Source: an uncultured Neglectibacter sp.
Lineage (GTDB): Bacteria > Bacillota > Clostridia > Oscillospirales > Acutalibacteraceae
Assembly (NCBI GenBank): GCA_904419785.1
Contig: CAJFSY010000008.1
Span: 1 to 64,000 of the forward strand
Reading direction: 5' to 3'
DNA: 64,000 nucleotides
Shown here: positions 37,446 to 46,700 of the stretch, piece by piece
How positions within the stretch are numbered: position 1 is the stretch's first letter
How the letters are laid out: the number at the start of each line of letters is the position of its first letter
Translations under genes and position numbers: made by a program
Notes under the pieces: generated by a model
What the model was told of the DNA's origin: nothing
What the model saw: only the letters and a program-made list of their open reading frames with translations
The model's database searches: none

Positions 37446-39005
37446 ATGGAAACGAAACAGACTGAAGTAAAGCAGACGGAGCCTCAGCAGGCACAGCCCC
37501 AAAAGGCTCCTAAAAAGCCCAGGAAAAACCCTTTCCGCTCTAACAAATTCAAGCGGGGCGGCATGGCTACCCTGATGACCGTGGTGTTTATCGCCATTGT
37601 AGTGGTTTTGAACGTGGTGGTCTCGGCTTTGACCGAACGGTTCCCCTCGATGGATATCGACCTGACCGCCCAGGGATTGAACACCTTGTCCGAGCAGGCG
37701 TTGGAAATCGCCAAAGGTGTGGAGCAAGATACCACCATCTATCTCATCGGCAGCGAGGACGCCTATGAGAACAACCAGATCTATTCCTCTTACGGTTTGG
37801 AATACAGCCAGGTGGCAAACCTGGCCAAGCGTCTGGCCGAGGCCAATTCCAAGATCAAAGTGGAATTTGTGGACCCGGATACCAACCCCACCTTTATCAG
37901 CGAGTATGCCGAGGATAACCTTGCCACCGGTAAGGTGCTGGTAAAGACCGAGAAACGCCACCGTGTGCTGGGTGTGGCGGATCTGTTCAGCCTGGAGCAG
38001 GACCAGACCACCGGCGCTTACAATTCTTATTCTCTGGTAGACAGCGCTTTGGCCGCCGCTTTGGAAGTGGTAAACCTGGATGAAGTGCCGGTATTCACCA
38101 TTGCCACCGGTCATGGTGAAATGCTCACCAGCGACAATATGGGCAGCTTCCTTTCGATGATGGAAGACCAGAACTTCGAGGTGAAGGAAATCGACCTGCT
38201 TACCGAGGAAATTCCCGAGGGCACTCAGGTATTGATGCTGCCCACCCCCACTACTGACTATTCCCCCGAAGAAGTGAATAAGCTGCGGGCATATCTGGAT
38301 GATACTTCCCATTCCGATCCGGTCACTTTGCTGGCCACCTGCTATCCTTCTCAGACCAGCCTCCCCAATTACGCAGCCTTTTTGGAAGAGTGGGGCGTGA
38401 AGGTGGAAAGCGGCGTGGTAGCCGAGACCGACACCAGCCGTATGGCTGTGGCGGATGCCAGCGGCGTGATCGTAGACCCCTCGGCGGATTATCTTTCCGA
38501 CAACAGCTATGAGCGCCTGGTTTCCTACTACAGCGCTCCTTTGAGCCTGCTTTTCAAAGGCAATAACGACATCAGTACCGCAGCCCTGTGGACCACCGCG
38601 GATTCCGCCTATGTGGTCACCGAGGATATCACCGAAGAAGAAGCCCAGAATCCCGATACCAGCGCCCAAACGCTGGCCACCCTGTCCAGCAAGATTGTGC
38701 AGGTAGACGGTTCTTCCATCACCCACAGCATGGTGGTGTTTGGTTCTTCCAACGTGTTTACCGATACCTTTATGGGTACTTCCGCCTTTGGAGACAGCAG
38801 CTATATTACCGACCTGCTGCTTTATCTCACCGGAAACGACGGCAGCAATGTTTCTGTGCTGACCGAGCGGGTGCAGACCAATGTGACCGACGTTAGCGCC
38901 AGCCGTGGCACCATCGATATGCTGGGCTGGTTGTTCGGCGCCATTATCCCTGTAGCCATTCTGGCAGTTGGGCTTGTTATCTTCCTGAAGAGGAGGCACC
39001 TGTAA
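37446..39005 (+). CDS. GldG-like ABC transporter auxiliary protein
   Basis: The product is 519 aa. The N-terminus is a charged Lys/Gln cytoplasmic stretch (METKQTEVKQTEPQQAQPQK). A helix follows at about residues 38-58, then a long extracellular domain (about 60-490) typical of GldG/ABC_transp_aux: ERFPSMDIDLTAQGLNTLSEQALEIAK, EFVDPDTNP, LLEEIPEGTQVLMLPTPTTDYSPEEV. It ends with a C-terminal helix and KRRHL. It is thought to sit beside the permease and shape substrate recognition, which is a family inference. Confidence 0.88.
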   Translation: METKQTEVKQTEPQQAQPQKAPKKPRKNPFRSNKFKRGGMATLMTVVFIAIVVVLNVVVSALTERFPSMDIDLTAQGLNTLSEQALEIAKGVEQDTTIYLIGSEDAYENNQIYSSYGLEYSQVANLAKRLAEANSKIKVEFVDPDTNPTFISEYAEDNLATGKVLVKTEKRHRVLGVADLFSLEQDQTTGAYNSYSLVDSALAAALEVVNLDEVPVFTIATGHGEMLTSDNMGSFLSMMEDQNFEVKEIDLLTEEIPEGTQVLMLPTPTTDYSPEEVNKLRAYLDDTSHSDPVTLLATCYPSQTSLPNYAAFLEEWGVKVESGVVAETDTSRMAVADASGVIVDPSADYLSDNSYERLVSYYSAPLSLLFKGNNDISTAALWTTADSAYVVTEDITEEEAQNPDTSAQTLATLSSKIVQVDGSSITHSMVVFGSSNVFTDTFMGTSAFGDSSYITDLLLYLTGNDGSNVSVLTERVQTNVTDVSASRGTIDMLGWLFGAIIPVAILAVGLVIFLKRRHL

Positions 39006-39009
39006 GCCC

Positions 39010-40527
39010 ATGAAGAAAAACCTACGCTACCTGATCATTATGCTGGCGGTGCTGGTGGTTTTGGGCGGCGGCGCGGCCGCGCTGCTTCTTACCCAGCCCC
39101 AGGAGGAAACAGAAGAAGTTTCCTCTGCCTCTTCCGCCGTTATGGAGCCTGTGATTGACAGGGAGAGCAGCGAAGTTTCTTCCATCCAGGTGAAAAACTC
39201 CAAGGCGGATTTCCAGCTGCTTCCTTTAGAGCAGGAAACTACTACCTCTTCGGAAGAGGAAAGCTCTTCCTCCTCTGTCACTTCGGTGCAGTTTACCATC
39301 GATGGTTACCAGGGCTTTGACCTGGATACCGCCCAGATAACCGGCGCCGCTAACACAGTAACCGCAATCAACGCTTCCAAGAACCTGGGAGAGCAGGAAG
39401 ACCTGGAGCAATTCGGCCTTACCGGAGATTCCGCCACGGAAGTGACGGTAAACTATACCGATGGGACCAGCGATACTTTCACAGTGGGCAATGAGGCTGG
39501 GGAATCTGCCGGCCGGTATATTCTCAAAGACGGAGTGGTGTATATCTCCTCTTCCTTCTCCGGCGCTTTGCTGGGTACGCCCCTGGACTTTATCAAGACC
39601 GATATCTACACGGTGGCTAACCGGGTGGAAGAAACTGTGGACAGCGAAGGTTCCAGTTCTCAGACAACGCTGAACGACGTGCTCTATCACATGGAGCTTT
39701 CCGGCACCCATTTGGATAAGCCCATTGTCATCGATTATGACGAGAGCAAAGTCAGCAGTTATTTGATCAAAGAGCCTGTTATCGCGGAATCCGGCACCAA
39801 CCAGTTCACGGAGATCATTACCGCTTTGAAGAGCCTTTCCGCCTCTTCTGTAGCTGCGGTGGGCCGCACCCAGGAAAACCTGGAAAAATATGGCCTGGCT
39901 GAGCCTTACACAAAGGTGGTCTTTAACATGAACGGCGAGGACCATACTTTGGCGGTCAGCGATACGAATGACGAGGGCAACCGTTATCTCATCGCCGATG
40001 ATGACGACGTGATCTATGTGGTGGCCGCGGATACTGTGGCGTCTTGGGCGGAAGCCGAGCTGATGGATTTGCGCATGAGCTATGTGTGGCTGCCCAATAT
40101 TGACAGTGTCAGCGCCGTAACCTTGACGGTGGAAGGCGATATGACGTATCGTTTTGAAGCCACACGGGTGGTCAACGAGGAAAAATCTACTGAGGACCAG
40201 ACCAAATATGATCTGACCATCACCAACGCTGACGGCAACTCGGTAGATTATGAAAATTATCAGGATTTGTACCAGGCGGCCCTTTCCATGGCGGTGCTCT
40301 CTACCGATGAGGCCACTTATGACCAAGGAACTCCCACCCTGGAAATCACCTACGAATACTTTGACGGCAGCGAGCCGGATGTAATCACTTACTGCGCCGT
40401 GGAAGGCCAAGACGAGCGCTGCGCGGCCCTGCTCAACGGAGGTTACAGCGGCTTGGTGCGCCGCAGCGAAGTGAACAACCTGATCGAGAATTTGAAGGCT
40501 GTTTATAACAACGAAGCGATTTCTTAA
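39010..40527 (+). CDS. DUF4340 domain protein
   Basis: The product is 505 aa. A single N-terminal helix (LIIMLAVLVVLGGGAAALLL) is followed by a Ser/Glu-rich linker and an extracytoplasmic region made of two related beta-rich DUF4340 modules, roughly residues 95-260 and 270-470 (for example ITGAANTVTAINASKNLGEQEDLEQFGLTG and SLSASSVAAVGRTQENLEKYGLAEP). This family is usually found as the last gene of GldA-F-G-type ABC operons, which is the case here. It starts 4 bases after the GldG-like stop. It is probably an outside-facing partner of the transporter. Confidence 0.86.
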   Translation: MKKNLRYLIIMLAVLVVLGGGAAALLLTQPQEETEEVSSASSAVMEPVIDRESSEVSSIQVKNSKADFQLLPLEQETTTSSEEESSSSSVTSVQFTIDGYQGFDLDTAQITGAANTVTAINASKNLGEQEDLEQFGLTGDSATEVTVNYTDGTSDTFTVGNEAGESAGRYILKDGVVYISSSFSGALLGTPLDFIKTDIYTVANRVEETVDSEGSSSQTTLNDVLYHMELSGTHLDKPIVIDYDESKVSSYLIKEPVIAESGTNQFTEIITALKSLSASSVAAVGRTQENLEKYGLAEPYTKVVFNMNGEDHTLAVSDTNDEGNRYLIADDDDVIYVVAADTVASWAEAELMDLRMSYVWLPNIDSVSAVTLTVEGDMTYRFEATRVVNEEKSTEDQTKYDLTITNADGNSVDYENYQDLYQAALSMAVLSTDEATYDQGTPTLEITYEYFDGSEPDVITYCAVEGQDERCAALLNGGYSGLVRRSEVNNLIENLKAVYNNEAIS

Positions 40528-40534
40528 CCCCCAC

Positions 40535-40563
40535 TTGACAAAGGGGGCGGCGTGTGATTTAAT
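40535..40563 (+). promoter_or_regulatory. Promoter of the SBP gene leader
   Basis: TTGACA, 17-base spacer, TTTAAT. It starts a 160-base leader containing a structured element and a terminator. Confidence 0.65.
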
Positions 40564-40567
40564 GGAA

Positions 40568-40645
40568 CAACCAGAGGATGGGACCAGCCTTCACTTGGAA
40601 GGCGTCCCCCGGCGGTTGGGACAGTGCCGCGAATGAAAATGTCCC
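40568..40645 (+). ncRNA. Structured 5' leader, candidate riboswitch or T-box-like attenuator
   Basis: The predicted elements are P1, CAACC (40568-40572)/GGTTG (40614-40618); an inner hairpin, GGGAC-CA-GCCTTC/GAAGGC-GTCCC (40580-40608); and a possible pseudoknot, CGGC (40610-40613) with GCCG (40626-40629). A competing stem GGGACA (40618-40623)/TGTCCC (40640-40645) overlaps both P1 and the terminator. GTGCCGCG and TGTCCCTGCG resemble the end of a T-box but the UGGN bulge is missing. Class is unknown. Confidence 0.5.
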
Positions 40646-40686
40646 TGCGACCCTTTTTCTTGGGCCGCAGGGATTTTGCTTTTTTT
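40642..40686 (+). terminator. Leader terminator before the SBP gene
   Basis: TCCCTGCG-A-CCC ... GGG-C-CGCAGGGA, then TTTTGCTTTTTTT, 40 bases before the SBP start. Its 5' arm is shared with the competing antiterminator stem, so it is probably conditional. Confidence 0.75.
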
Positions 40687-40725
40687 GAACAGGACGAAAA
40701 GAAAGCCGTGAAATGGGGTAAGGAC

Positions 40726-41742
40726 ATGAAGAAACTGCTATGTGTTTTGCTGGGGCTTATTTTTTGCGCCAGCGCGTTGGCGGGCTGCGCCAATGGGGAG
40801 AACTCTTCCCTCTCCCCCAGCCCTTCGCCAGAGACAAACGAAACAGAGAACGCGGTCTATAAGATCGGGCTGGTGCAATATAAAGAGCATACCGCACTGG
40901 ATGCTTTGCGGGAAGCTTTTATGGGCCGGCTGGAAGAGTGGGGCTGCGACGAGACCCAGGTGGAGATCGACTACCAAAACGCCGGAGGAGACCCGGCAAA
41001 GGCGGTGGAAATCTGCGGGGGCTTTGTGGAAGATGAAGTGGATATGATCGTGGCCATCGCCACACCGGCTGCTCAGGCGGCGATCTCCGCCGTGGCGGGC
41101 ACAGATGTAACGGTGGTGTTCACAGGGGTCAGCGATGCGGGCGTTTTGGGCCTGGACCAGGGCGAAGCGCCTTCCAGTAAGATCACCGGGGTGGTCTCCC
41201 CCACGCCTGTCACAGAGCTGCTGGGTCTGGCGGCGCAGGCCAGCCCCATAGCAAAGCTAGGCGTGCTTTATGACCCAGAGGAACCCAACTCCCAGGCAGA
41301 GGTCCAGCAGGTGAAATCGTATTGCTCTGAGCAGGGCATAGAAGTGGTAGAGGCCACGGTGACCGATGAGGAGGCCGTCGCCCAGTCTGCCACCGACCTT
41401 TGCGGCAAAGTGGACGCTGTATTCACCCCGGCGGATAATACGGTGATCGGCAAAGCAGCGGAGGTGGCGGAAGCCGCCAAAGCAGCGGGAGTGCCTTGGT
41501 ACACTGGGTCAGAAACCATGGTGCAGGCCGGGGCGCTGGCCTCTATGGGCGTCACTTCCCGTGAAATGGGCGTGCAGGCCGCTGATATGGCCGTACGGCT
41601 GATGAAGGGCCAGAACATTGCCGACGTGCCGGTGTATACCTTTTCCGACAACAAAACTTATGTAAATCAAACCACCTTAAAGGCTTTGGAAAAAGTCACC
41701 TTCCCTCAAGAAACGCTGAAAGGCGCGTTTGTTTACCCATAA
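40726..41742 (+). CDS. ABC transporter substrate-binding lipoprotein (ABC_sub_bind family)
   Basis: The start is ATG 40726, 338 aa. MKKLLCVLLGLIFCASALAGC is a lipoprotein signal with lipobox ALAGC. The mature domain, IGLVQYKEHTALDALREAFMGRLEEWG, MIVAIATPAAQAAISAVAG and FTGVSDAGVLGL, is the pfam04392-type binding protein, the TrpX/tryptophan-tyrosine SBP group. It is normally followed by a permease and an ATPase, which are missing here; the next gene is a recombinase. So it is an orphan or relies on components elsewhere. The ligand is not determined; aromatic amino acids are plausible. Expression is probably controlled by the leader RNA. Confidence 0.88.
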   Translation: MKKLLCVLLGLIFCASALAGCANGENSSLSPSPSPETNETENAVYKIGLVQYKEHTALDALREAFMGRLEEWGCDETQVEIDYQNAGGDPAKAVEICGGFVEDEVDMIVAIATPAAQAAISAVAGTDVTVVFTGVSDAGVLGLDQGEAPSSKITGVVSPTPVTELLGLAAQASPIAKLGVLYDPEEPNSQAEVQQVKSYCSEQGIEVVEATVTDEEAVAQSATDLCGKVDAVFTPADNTVIGKAAEVAEAAKAAGVPWYTGSETMVQAGALASMGVTSREMGVQAADMAVRLMKGQNIADVPVYTFSDNKTYVNQTTLKALEKVTFPQETLKGAFVYP

Positions 41743-41758
41743 TTTCGAGCCATGATTT

Positions 41759-41794
41759 GGGGCTGCCGTGGATTTCCCGGCAGTCCCTTTTTAT
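41759..41794 (+). terminator. SBP gene terminator
   Basis: GGGGCTGCCG ... CGGCAGTCCC, then TTTTTATTTT. It separates the SBP from the recombinase. Confidence 0.82.
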
Positions 41795-41895
41795 TTTAGC
41801 GGTTGATTTTTACGGATGTCTTACAGCTTAAAAGGTATGATGTTTTTGCAACCATTCTTAAAGGATGCGAAGGAAAAGACAGCTCCTGTTGAAAA

Positions 41896-41905
41896 AAAGT
41901 TGAAC
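41896..41905 (+). repeat. Short direct repeat flanking the recombinase (left)
   Basis: AAAGTTGAAC (extended AGTTGAACAAA) recurs just after the recombinase stop at 43461-43471 and 43470-43479. Possible recombinase core or arm site. Confidence 0.35.
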
Positions 41906-41929
41906 AAATTCCAAAGGCTTTTTCTCCAT

Positions 41930-41959
41930 TTGACACCGCCCATATCCCTGGCCTATCCT
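41930..41959 (+). promoter_or_regulatory. Recombinase promoter
   Basis: TTGACA, 18-base spacer, TATCCT, about 54 bases before the recombinase ATG. Confidence 0.6.
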
Positions 41960-42012
41960 AAAGGAATAATTTAAAAATGCGGTGAAAATCATCCGCGGGA
42001 AGGAGTAAGAAA

Positions 42013-43455
42013 ATGGCATATTTACAACCGAGAAAAAACAAACATGGCGAAGTGGTATCCTACAGCATACGGGTGTATAAAGGCCGGGACCCCCGTACTG
42101 GAAAACAGCTGACGCCATACACCATGACGTGGAATGTACCGCCGGGATGGAGTGGAAAACGTGCTAAAAAAGAGGCTGAAAAACAAGCGGCTGTATTTGA
42201 AAAACAATGCCGGGAAGGTTCTTTTTCTGACTGCCGGCAGACTTTTGCCCAATATGCCGAATATGTTCTGGAATTGAAAGAGCGTATGGGAATCAAGCAT
42301 TTGACGCTTATCCATTACCGGCAGGGTTTGAAACGGGTTCTTCCCTTTTTGGGTCACATGCGTTTGGGAGAAATTCGTCCCCAGCACTTGAATTGTGTGT
42401 ATCAGCAGCTTTCCCTGCCCAAAGCCCGTGAAGATAATGAAAAGGCGTTGGCGCGTCCCGCCTTGTGGCAGGCCATAGAACAAAAAGGTATAGGCACTTG
42501 TGTAACCGGAAAGGACGGCAGACGCATCAGCCTGGAAAGGCTGCGGGAAGGGAAAGCGGTAAAACCGGCTACGGCCAGACGCATTGCCGAAGCGTTAGAT
42601 ATGCCCTATTCCCTGCTGTTTTCCACCAGTTGGGATACTCGATGCCTGAGTGGGCGAACCATTATGAATTGCCATTTGGTAATTTCCATTATTTTAGGAC
42701 AGGCGGAAAAAGAGATGCAGATCCCGCTCAATCCGGCTCACAGGGCAACGCCTCCTAAAAAAGCAGCTTCCGACCCCAACTATTTTCAAATGGAAGAAGT
42801 TGCCCAAATTCTGCAAGCGGCAGACAAAGAACCTATTAAATGGAGGACAGCGGTTAATGTGCTTTTTGTCTCTGGGTGCCGCCGGGGAGAACTTCTGGGA
42901 TTAAAGTGGGACCATGTGGATTGGGAAAACAGCCAGATCCGTATAGATTGCACGTTGGTTTATGCCAGAGACAAAGGGGTTTATGAAGCCACACCTAAAA
43001 CAAAAGGTTCAGTGCGCAGCATTAAGCTTCCGGAGGAAACTATGAAACTTTTACGGGAATATCAGCTCTGGCAGGATTCCCAACGACTCCAGCAAGGTGA
43101 ACGGTGGAGGGATTCCCCCTATGTTTTCCCAGGGGAGCGAGGAGGGCGAATGAATCCAAGCCAGCTGGGGAATTGGCTGATTCGTTTTGAGCGCAGGCAC
43201 CATCTTCCCCATTTAAATCCTCACGCGTTCCGTCATACAATGACCAGTATGCTGTTTTTTCACGGTGTGGACAGTGTAAGTATCAGCCATAGACTAGGGC
43301 ATTCCAGTGTTTCCACTACTACCAGTATTTACAGCCATGTAATGCAGCAAGCAGAAAGCCGTATTAGCGATTGTATGTCCAGTGTTCTTTTGATGACTCG
43401 AAGAGCTTCCCAGGAAGATACTCTTCTCGATATAGAAGCAGTAGAAGAAAAATAA
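42013..43455 (+). CDS. Tyrosine recombinase / phage-type integrase with embedded HTH-like segment
   Basis: It is a site-specific DNA recombinase, 480 aa. Residues 1-60 look like an AP2-type arm-binding domain (YLQPRKNKHGEVVSYSIRVY). Residues 75-145 are the SAM-like core-binding domain. Residues 147-206 form an extra segment resembling an XRE-type HTH end (SLERLREGKAVKPATARRIAEALDMPYSLLF), which is not in standard integrases. The catalytic domain has R in SGCRRGELLGL (about 289), K in KTKGSVRSIKLP, HAFRH, GHSSVSTTTS and the nucleophile Y in IYSHV (about 439). All key residues are intact, so it is probably active. GGAAGGAGT precedes the ATG. It stands alone with no phage or conjugation genes and lies 165 bases from an S-layer gene. 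Confidence 0.92.
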   Translation: MAYLQPRKNKHGEVVSYSIRVYKGRDPRTGKQLTPYTMTWNVPPGWSGKRAKKEAEKQAAVFEKQCREGSFSDCRQTFAQYAEYVLELKERMGIKHLTLIHYRQGLKRVLPFLGHMRLGEIRPQHLNCVYQQLSLPKAREDNEKALARPALWQAIEQKGIGTCVTGKDGRRISLERLREGKAVKPATARRIAEALDMPYSLLFSTSWDTRCLSGRTIMNCHLVISIILGQAEKEMQIPLNPAHRATPPKKAASDPNYFQMEEVAQILQAADKEPIKWRTAVNVLFVSGCRRGELLGLKWDHVDWENSQIRIDCTLVYARDKGVYEATPKTKGSVRSIKLPEETMKLLREYQLWQDSQRLQQGERWRDSPYVFPGERGGRMNPSQLGNWLIRFERRHHLPHLNPHAFRHTMTSMLFFHGVDSVSISHRLGHSSVSTTTSIYSHVMQQAESRISDCMSSVLLMTRRASQEDTLLDIEAVEEK

Positions 43456-43460
43456 CAAAG

Positions 43461-43479
43461 AGTTGAACAAAAGTTGAAC
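43461..43479 (+). repeat. Short direct repeats flanking the recombinase (right)
   Basis: AGTTGAACAAAAGTTGAAC contains two overlapping copies of the motif found at 41896-41908 before the recombinase. Direct orientation and position at both ends of the gene hint at recombinase binding. Confidence 0.35.
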
Positions 43480-43570
43480 GGGTATAGCTATAAACAGCCC
43501 ATTTCAGTTTAAAATATGGTGATTTCTGTCATTTCCTCTTAAAAATGTTGGAGTGTATAGATAACTTCAA

Positions 43571-43593
43571 CTCACAAGGGAAAGCCCTGTGAG
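43571..43593 (+). promoter_or_regulatory. 5' UTR hairpin of the S-layer transcript
   Basis: CTCAC-A-AGGG-AAAG-CCCT-GTGAG is a stable stem 28 bases before the signal-peptide ATG. Such stems often stabilise abundant mRNAs. A loose -10 match TATAGA lies at 43556-43561. Confidence 0.5.
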
Positions 43594-43620
43594 AATCTAA
43601 AATTTAAGAGGGTTGAAATT

Positions 43621-43701
43621 ATGAAGAAAAGCAAGTTTCTGAAGAAATCACTTGCGATGCTTCTGGCACTCATGCTAATTTGCCTGACCTCTCCACGCTG
43701 A
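43621..43701 (+). pseudogene. Orphan signal peptide of the S-layer gene, out of frame
   Basis: ATG at 43621 with AAGAGGG 8 bases upstream starts MKKSKFLKKSLAMLLALMLI, a typical Sec signal peptide start. The frame stops at 43701 after 26 residues. The mature S-layer frame picks up inside this stretch as ...ANLPDLSTLTING (from about 43674) in another frame. The signal cleavage region is missing. Confidence 0.75.
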
Positions 43702-46700
43702 CCATCAATGGCAGCACGGTTGCGGTTGAGGCAGATGGCCAGACCTTCAAAGCCGAGATCGACGAATCGGCTGACAAGGTAAATCTGGCTGCTACTGTCA
43801 GCGAAAACGCAAAACTGACCATTGCTAAAAATGGTTCAGTTACCTCCGAAGAGGTTGGCGCCGCTAAGGATTTCCTGTTCAAGGATTATGCCAGCGAGGC
43901 CGACGGCGTGGTTACTTTGACCATGACCTTGACTTCTGAGGATGGCACCAACACCAAGACCTACAAAGTGGAGCTCACCCGCGTGGCCAAGTCTGACTTG
44001 ACCAACCTGGAGAGCGTAACTCCCGGCGACAAGGTTTTGGCTGCTACTTTCGACAACAACGCTAAAGAAGTTACTGTAACCGTTCCTTATGGTTATGCCG
44101 ATGATGGTGCTATCACCGTTAAGGCTGCTGATGATGCCACTGTAAGCACCCCCATCACTGTAGCCGATGGTGCTTCTTTCACTGTGACTTCTGCTTCCAC
44201 CGATGTTACCGCTAATTGGACCATCAAAGTGAACAAGGTCAGCCCCATCTCTGCTTTCAGCATTGACGGTGTAGACGGCGTTTTCTCCGATGAGGATGGC
44301 AACGGCGAGGAAGAGACCTTGAAGGTAACTCTGGATCCCAAGCAGATTCAGGACGAGTATGGCAACGACAAGACCAATCCTAAGCTGGCTGTTGCTTACA
44401 CTGTTCTGGCTGAGACCACTGTTGAGTGGGACGTAAATGCTAGCGAAGAGCTGACCAACGGCAACTCTTATGCTTTGACTGGCATTTCCAGCACTGCTGA
44501 CGTGACCGGCAAAACTCTGACCGTTACCTGCAAGGGCAACGTGAAGACTTATGCTCTGAGCGTTGTGGTTTCCAAGGCTTCTGACAAAGAGATTACTTAT
44601 GCTCAGCTGAATAGCAAGATTGCTACCATCAACGGCAACAGCATCAGCGCTGTTCTGCCCGCTGCTAATACTGACCTGACCAAGGTTGGCCTGACCTTCC
44701 GTACTGCTAAGTCTGTTAGCGACGTGAAAGTTGGCTCTGCTTCTATGAGCAAGGACGGTTCCAATTCTGCTTACAACGAGTGGACTTCCACCGATGTGAA
44801 CATCGAAAAGGGCGTGACTGTTACTGTTACCGCTCAGGATGGCACCACCAAGCAGTATATTGTAACCGCTTCTAAGTCTACCGAAGCTACCGACGCAAAA
44901 GTAACTGACGTTACTTTGAAGAATGGCGACACCACTTATACTGGTTCCATTTCCGGCAACGTGGTTACCTTCACTGTGCCTTACATGACCACTTCTGCCG
45001 ACATGCGTACTTGGAAGCTGTATGTTACCGCCAATGGCGAAGCAACTGCTTACAAGGCAGATAGCCAAGGCAACGCCGACACTCCTTTGATCAACGGCAC
45101 CAGCACTGCTGCTGATCTTGGCACTTTGACTCCTGTTGATACCGCTGCCAGCACTCCCTTCACTCTGAAGAATGCTATCGTGGTTACCAACGACAACAAC
45201 AACAAGATTACTGCTAAGTACGATGTTGTGATTAAGCTGGAGAACGCTCAGACTGGCAAGACTCTCAGCTCTCTGAACACCACCGCTACTTCTTTGACCA
45301 GCAACGATCAGGCGATCGTTCGCGACATCAAGGACAGCAACACCTTCAAGGCTACTGTGGATAACTCCGCTAAGAAGGTTTCCATCACCAAGGCTTTCTC
45401 CTTGGATCTTGCTAAGCTGTATCCCATCGACTTCACCACTGCTACCGGCGGTGTGGCTTTCGTAGGCACCAAGAGCGGCGATAACTACACTTCTGTGGCT
45501 TCTTTGACCGTTCTGGATGCTGACAATAACACCAGCGTTGCTGCTAGCGAATTGACCAATGGTTCTAACATCATTGTTCTCCCTGAGGAGATCGCTAAGC
45601 AGGTTACCGGCGGCACTATTACCAAGACTCAGGCTTCTTATGGCACCGTTTACACTGTAGAAGTTAAGACTGCTGCTGCTTCTAACAAGGCTGCTCTGTC
45701 TGCTTTGACTGTAAAGGATACCAAGCTGACCGTTTCCGGCCAGAACATTACTGGTACTGTACCTTACAGCCTGACTGTTGACTCCAGTGCAACTCTCACC
45801 GAAGACAACACATTCTTCCTGGACTTCACTGCTTCCGATTATGCTGTTCTGGGCGATGGCGCTGCTAACACCTTCCTGGTAAAGGGTATTCCCGCTGGTC
45901 AGGAAGAGGCTGGTACTGCTTCCCCTACCAACGCTAAGGTTGCTTTTGTCCGCGATACTGACAACAAGGTTATCGTTAAGGTTTGGAATGGCTCCACTGG
46001 TACTGCCGCTACTGCTCTGACTCTGACTGCTGAAGATGGCAAGACCAAGGGCGTTTACACCTTCAAGGATATGAAGTATGCTAACGCTAACACTGGCGCT
46101 GATATCACCAGCTTCCGCGTTGCTAACTCCAATGGTGTGATCAACGGCCGTACCATCACTGTGGCGGTTCCCTTTGGTACCGACCTGATGGGCCTGATTC
46201 CCACCTTCACCACTTCTGAGGGTGCTACTGTTGCTCTGAATGGTTCCAAGATCGAGAGCGGCAAGACCGCTATCAACTTCAGCAACGATGTTACTCTGAT
46301 GGTAACTTCTGAAGATGGCAAGAACACTGTTGCTTACACTGTGAAAGTGACCACTGCCGCTCAGTTCACCGACGTTAACGAAGGTGACTGGTTCTATGCC
46401 AACGTGATGCGCGCTGTTGAGCTGGGCATCCTGAAGGGCAAGGGCGAAGGCATTTTTGCTCCCTATGATAACATCACCCGCCGCGATTTCGCAATCATGC
46501 TGGCTCAGTCCTTGGGCAACAGCAACGATGGCGAGGCTACTTCTCCCTTCAAGGATGTGGCTGATAACGACTACGGTGTAGTTTCTATCGCTTACCTGTA
46601 CGAGAAGGGCATCGTAACTGGCGATGATAAGGGCAACTTCAATCCTGACAGCAACATCACTCGTCAGGAAGCTGCAATCATGCTGGCTAAGGCATTTGAG

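Noticed and set aside
37428-39011. 527-aa minus-strand ORF opposite the GldG-like gene
   Set aside because: It is the exact mirror of a well-supported gene; no start signal or domain.
43660-43690. Programmed -1 frameshift at the S-layer signal peptide
   Set aside because: No X-XXY-YYZ slippery heptamer or downstream pseudoknot at the junction, and the expected cleavage-site codons are absent, so a simple slip would not restore a normal signal peptide.
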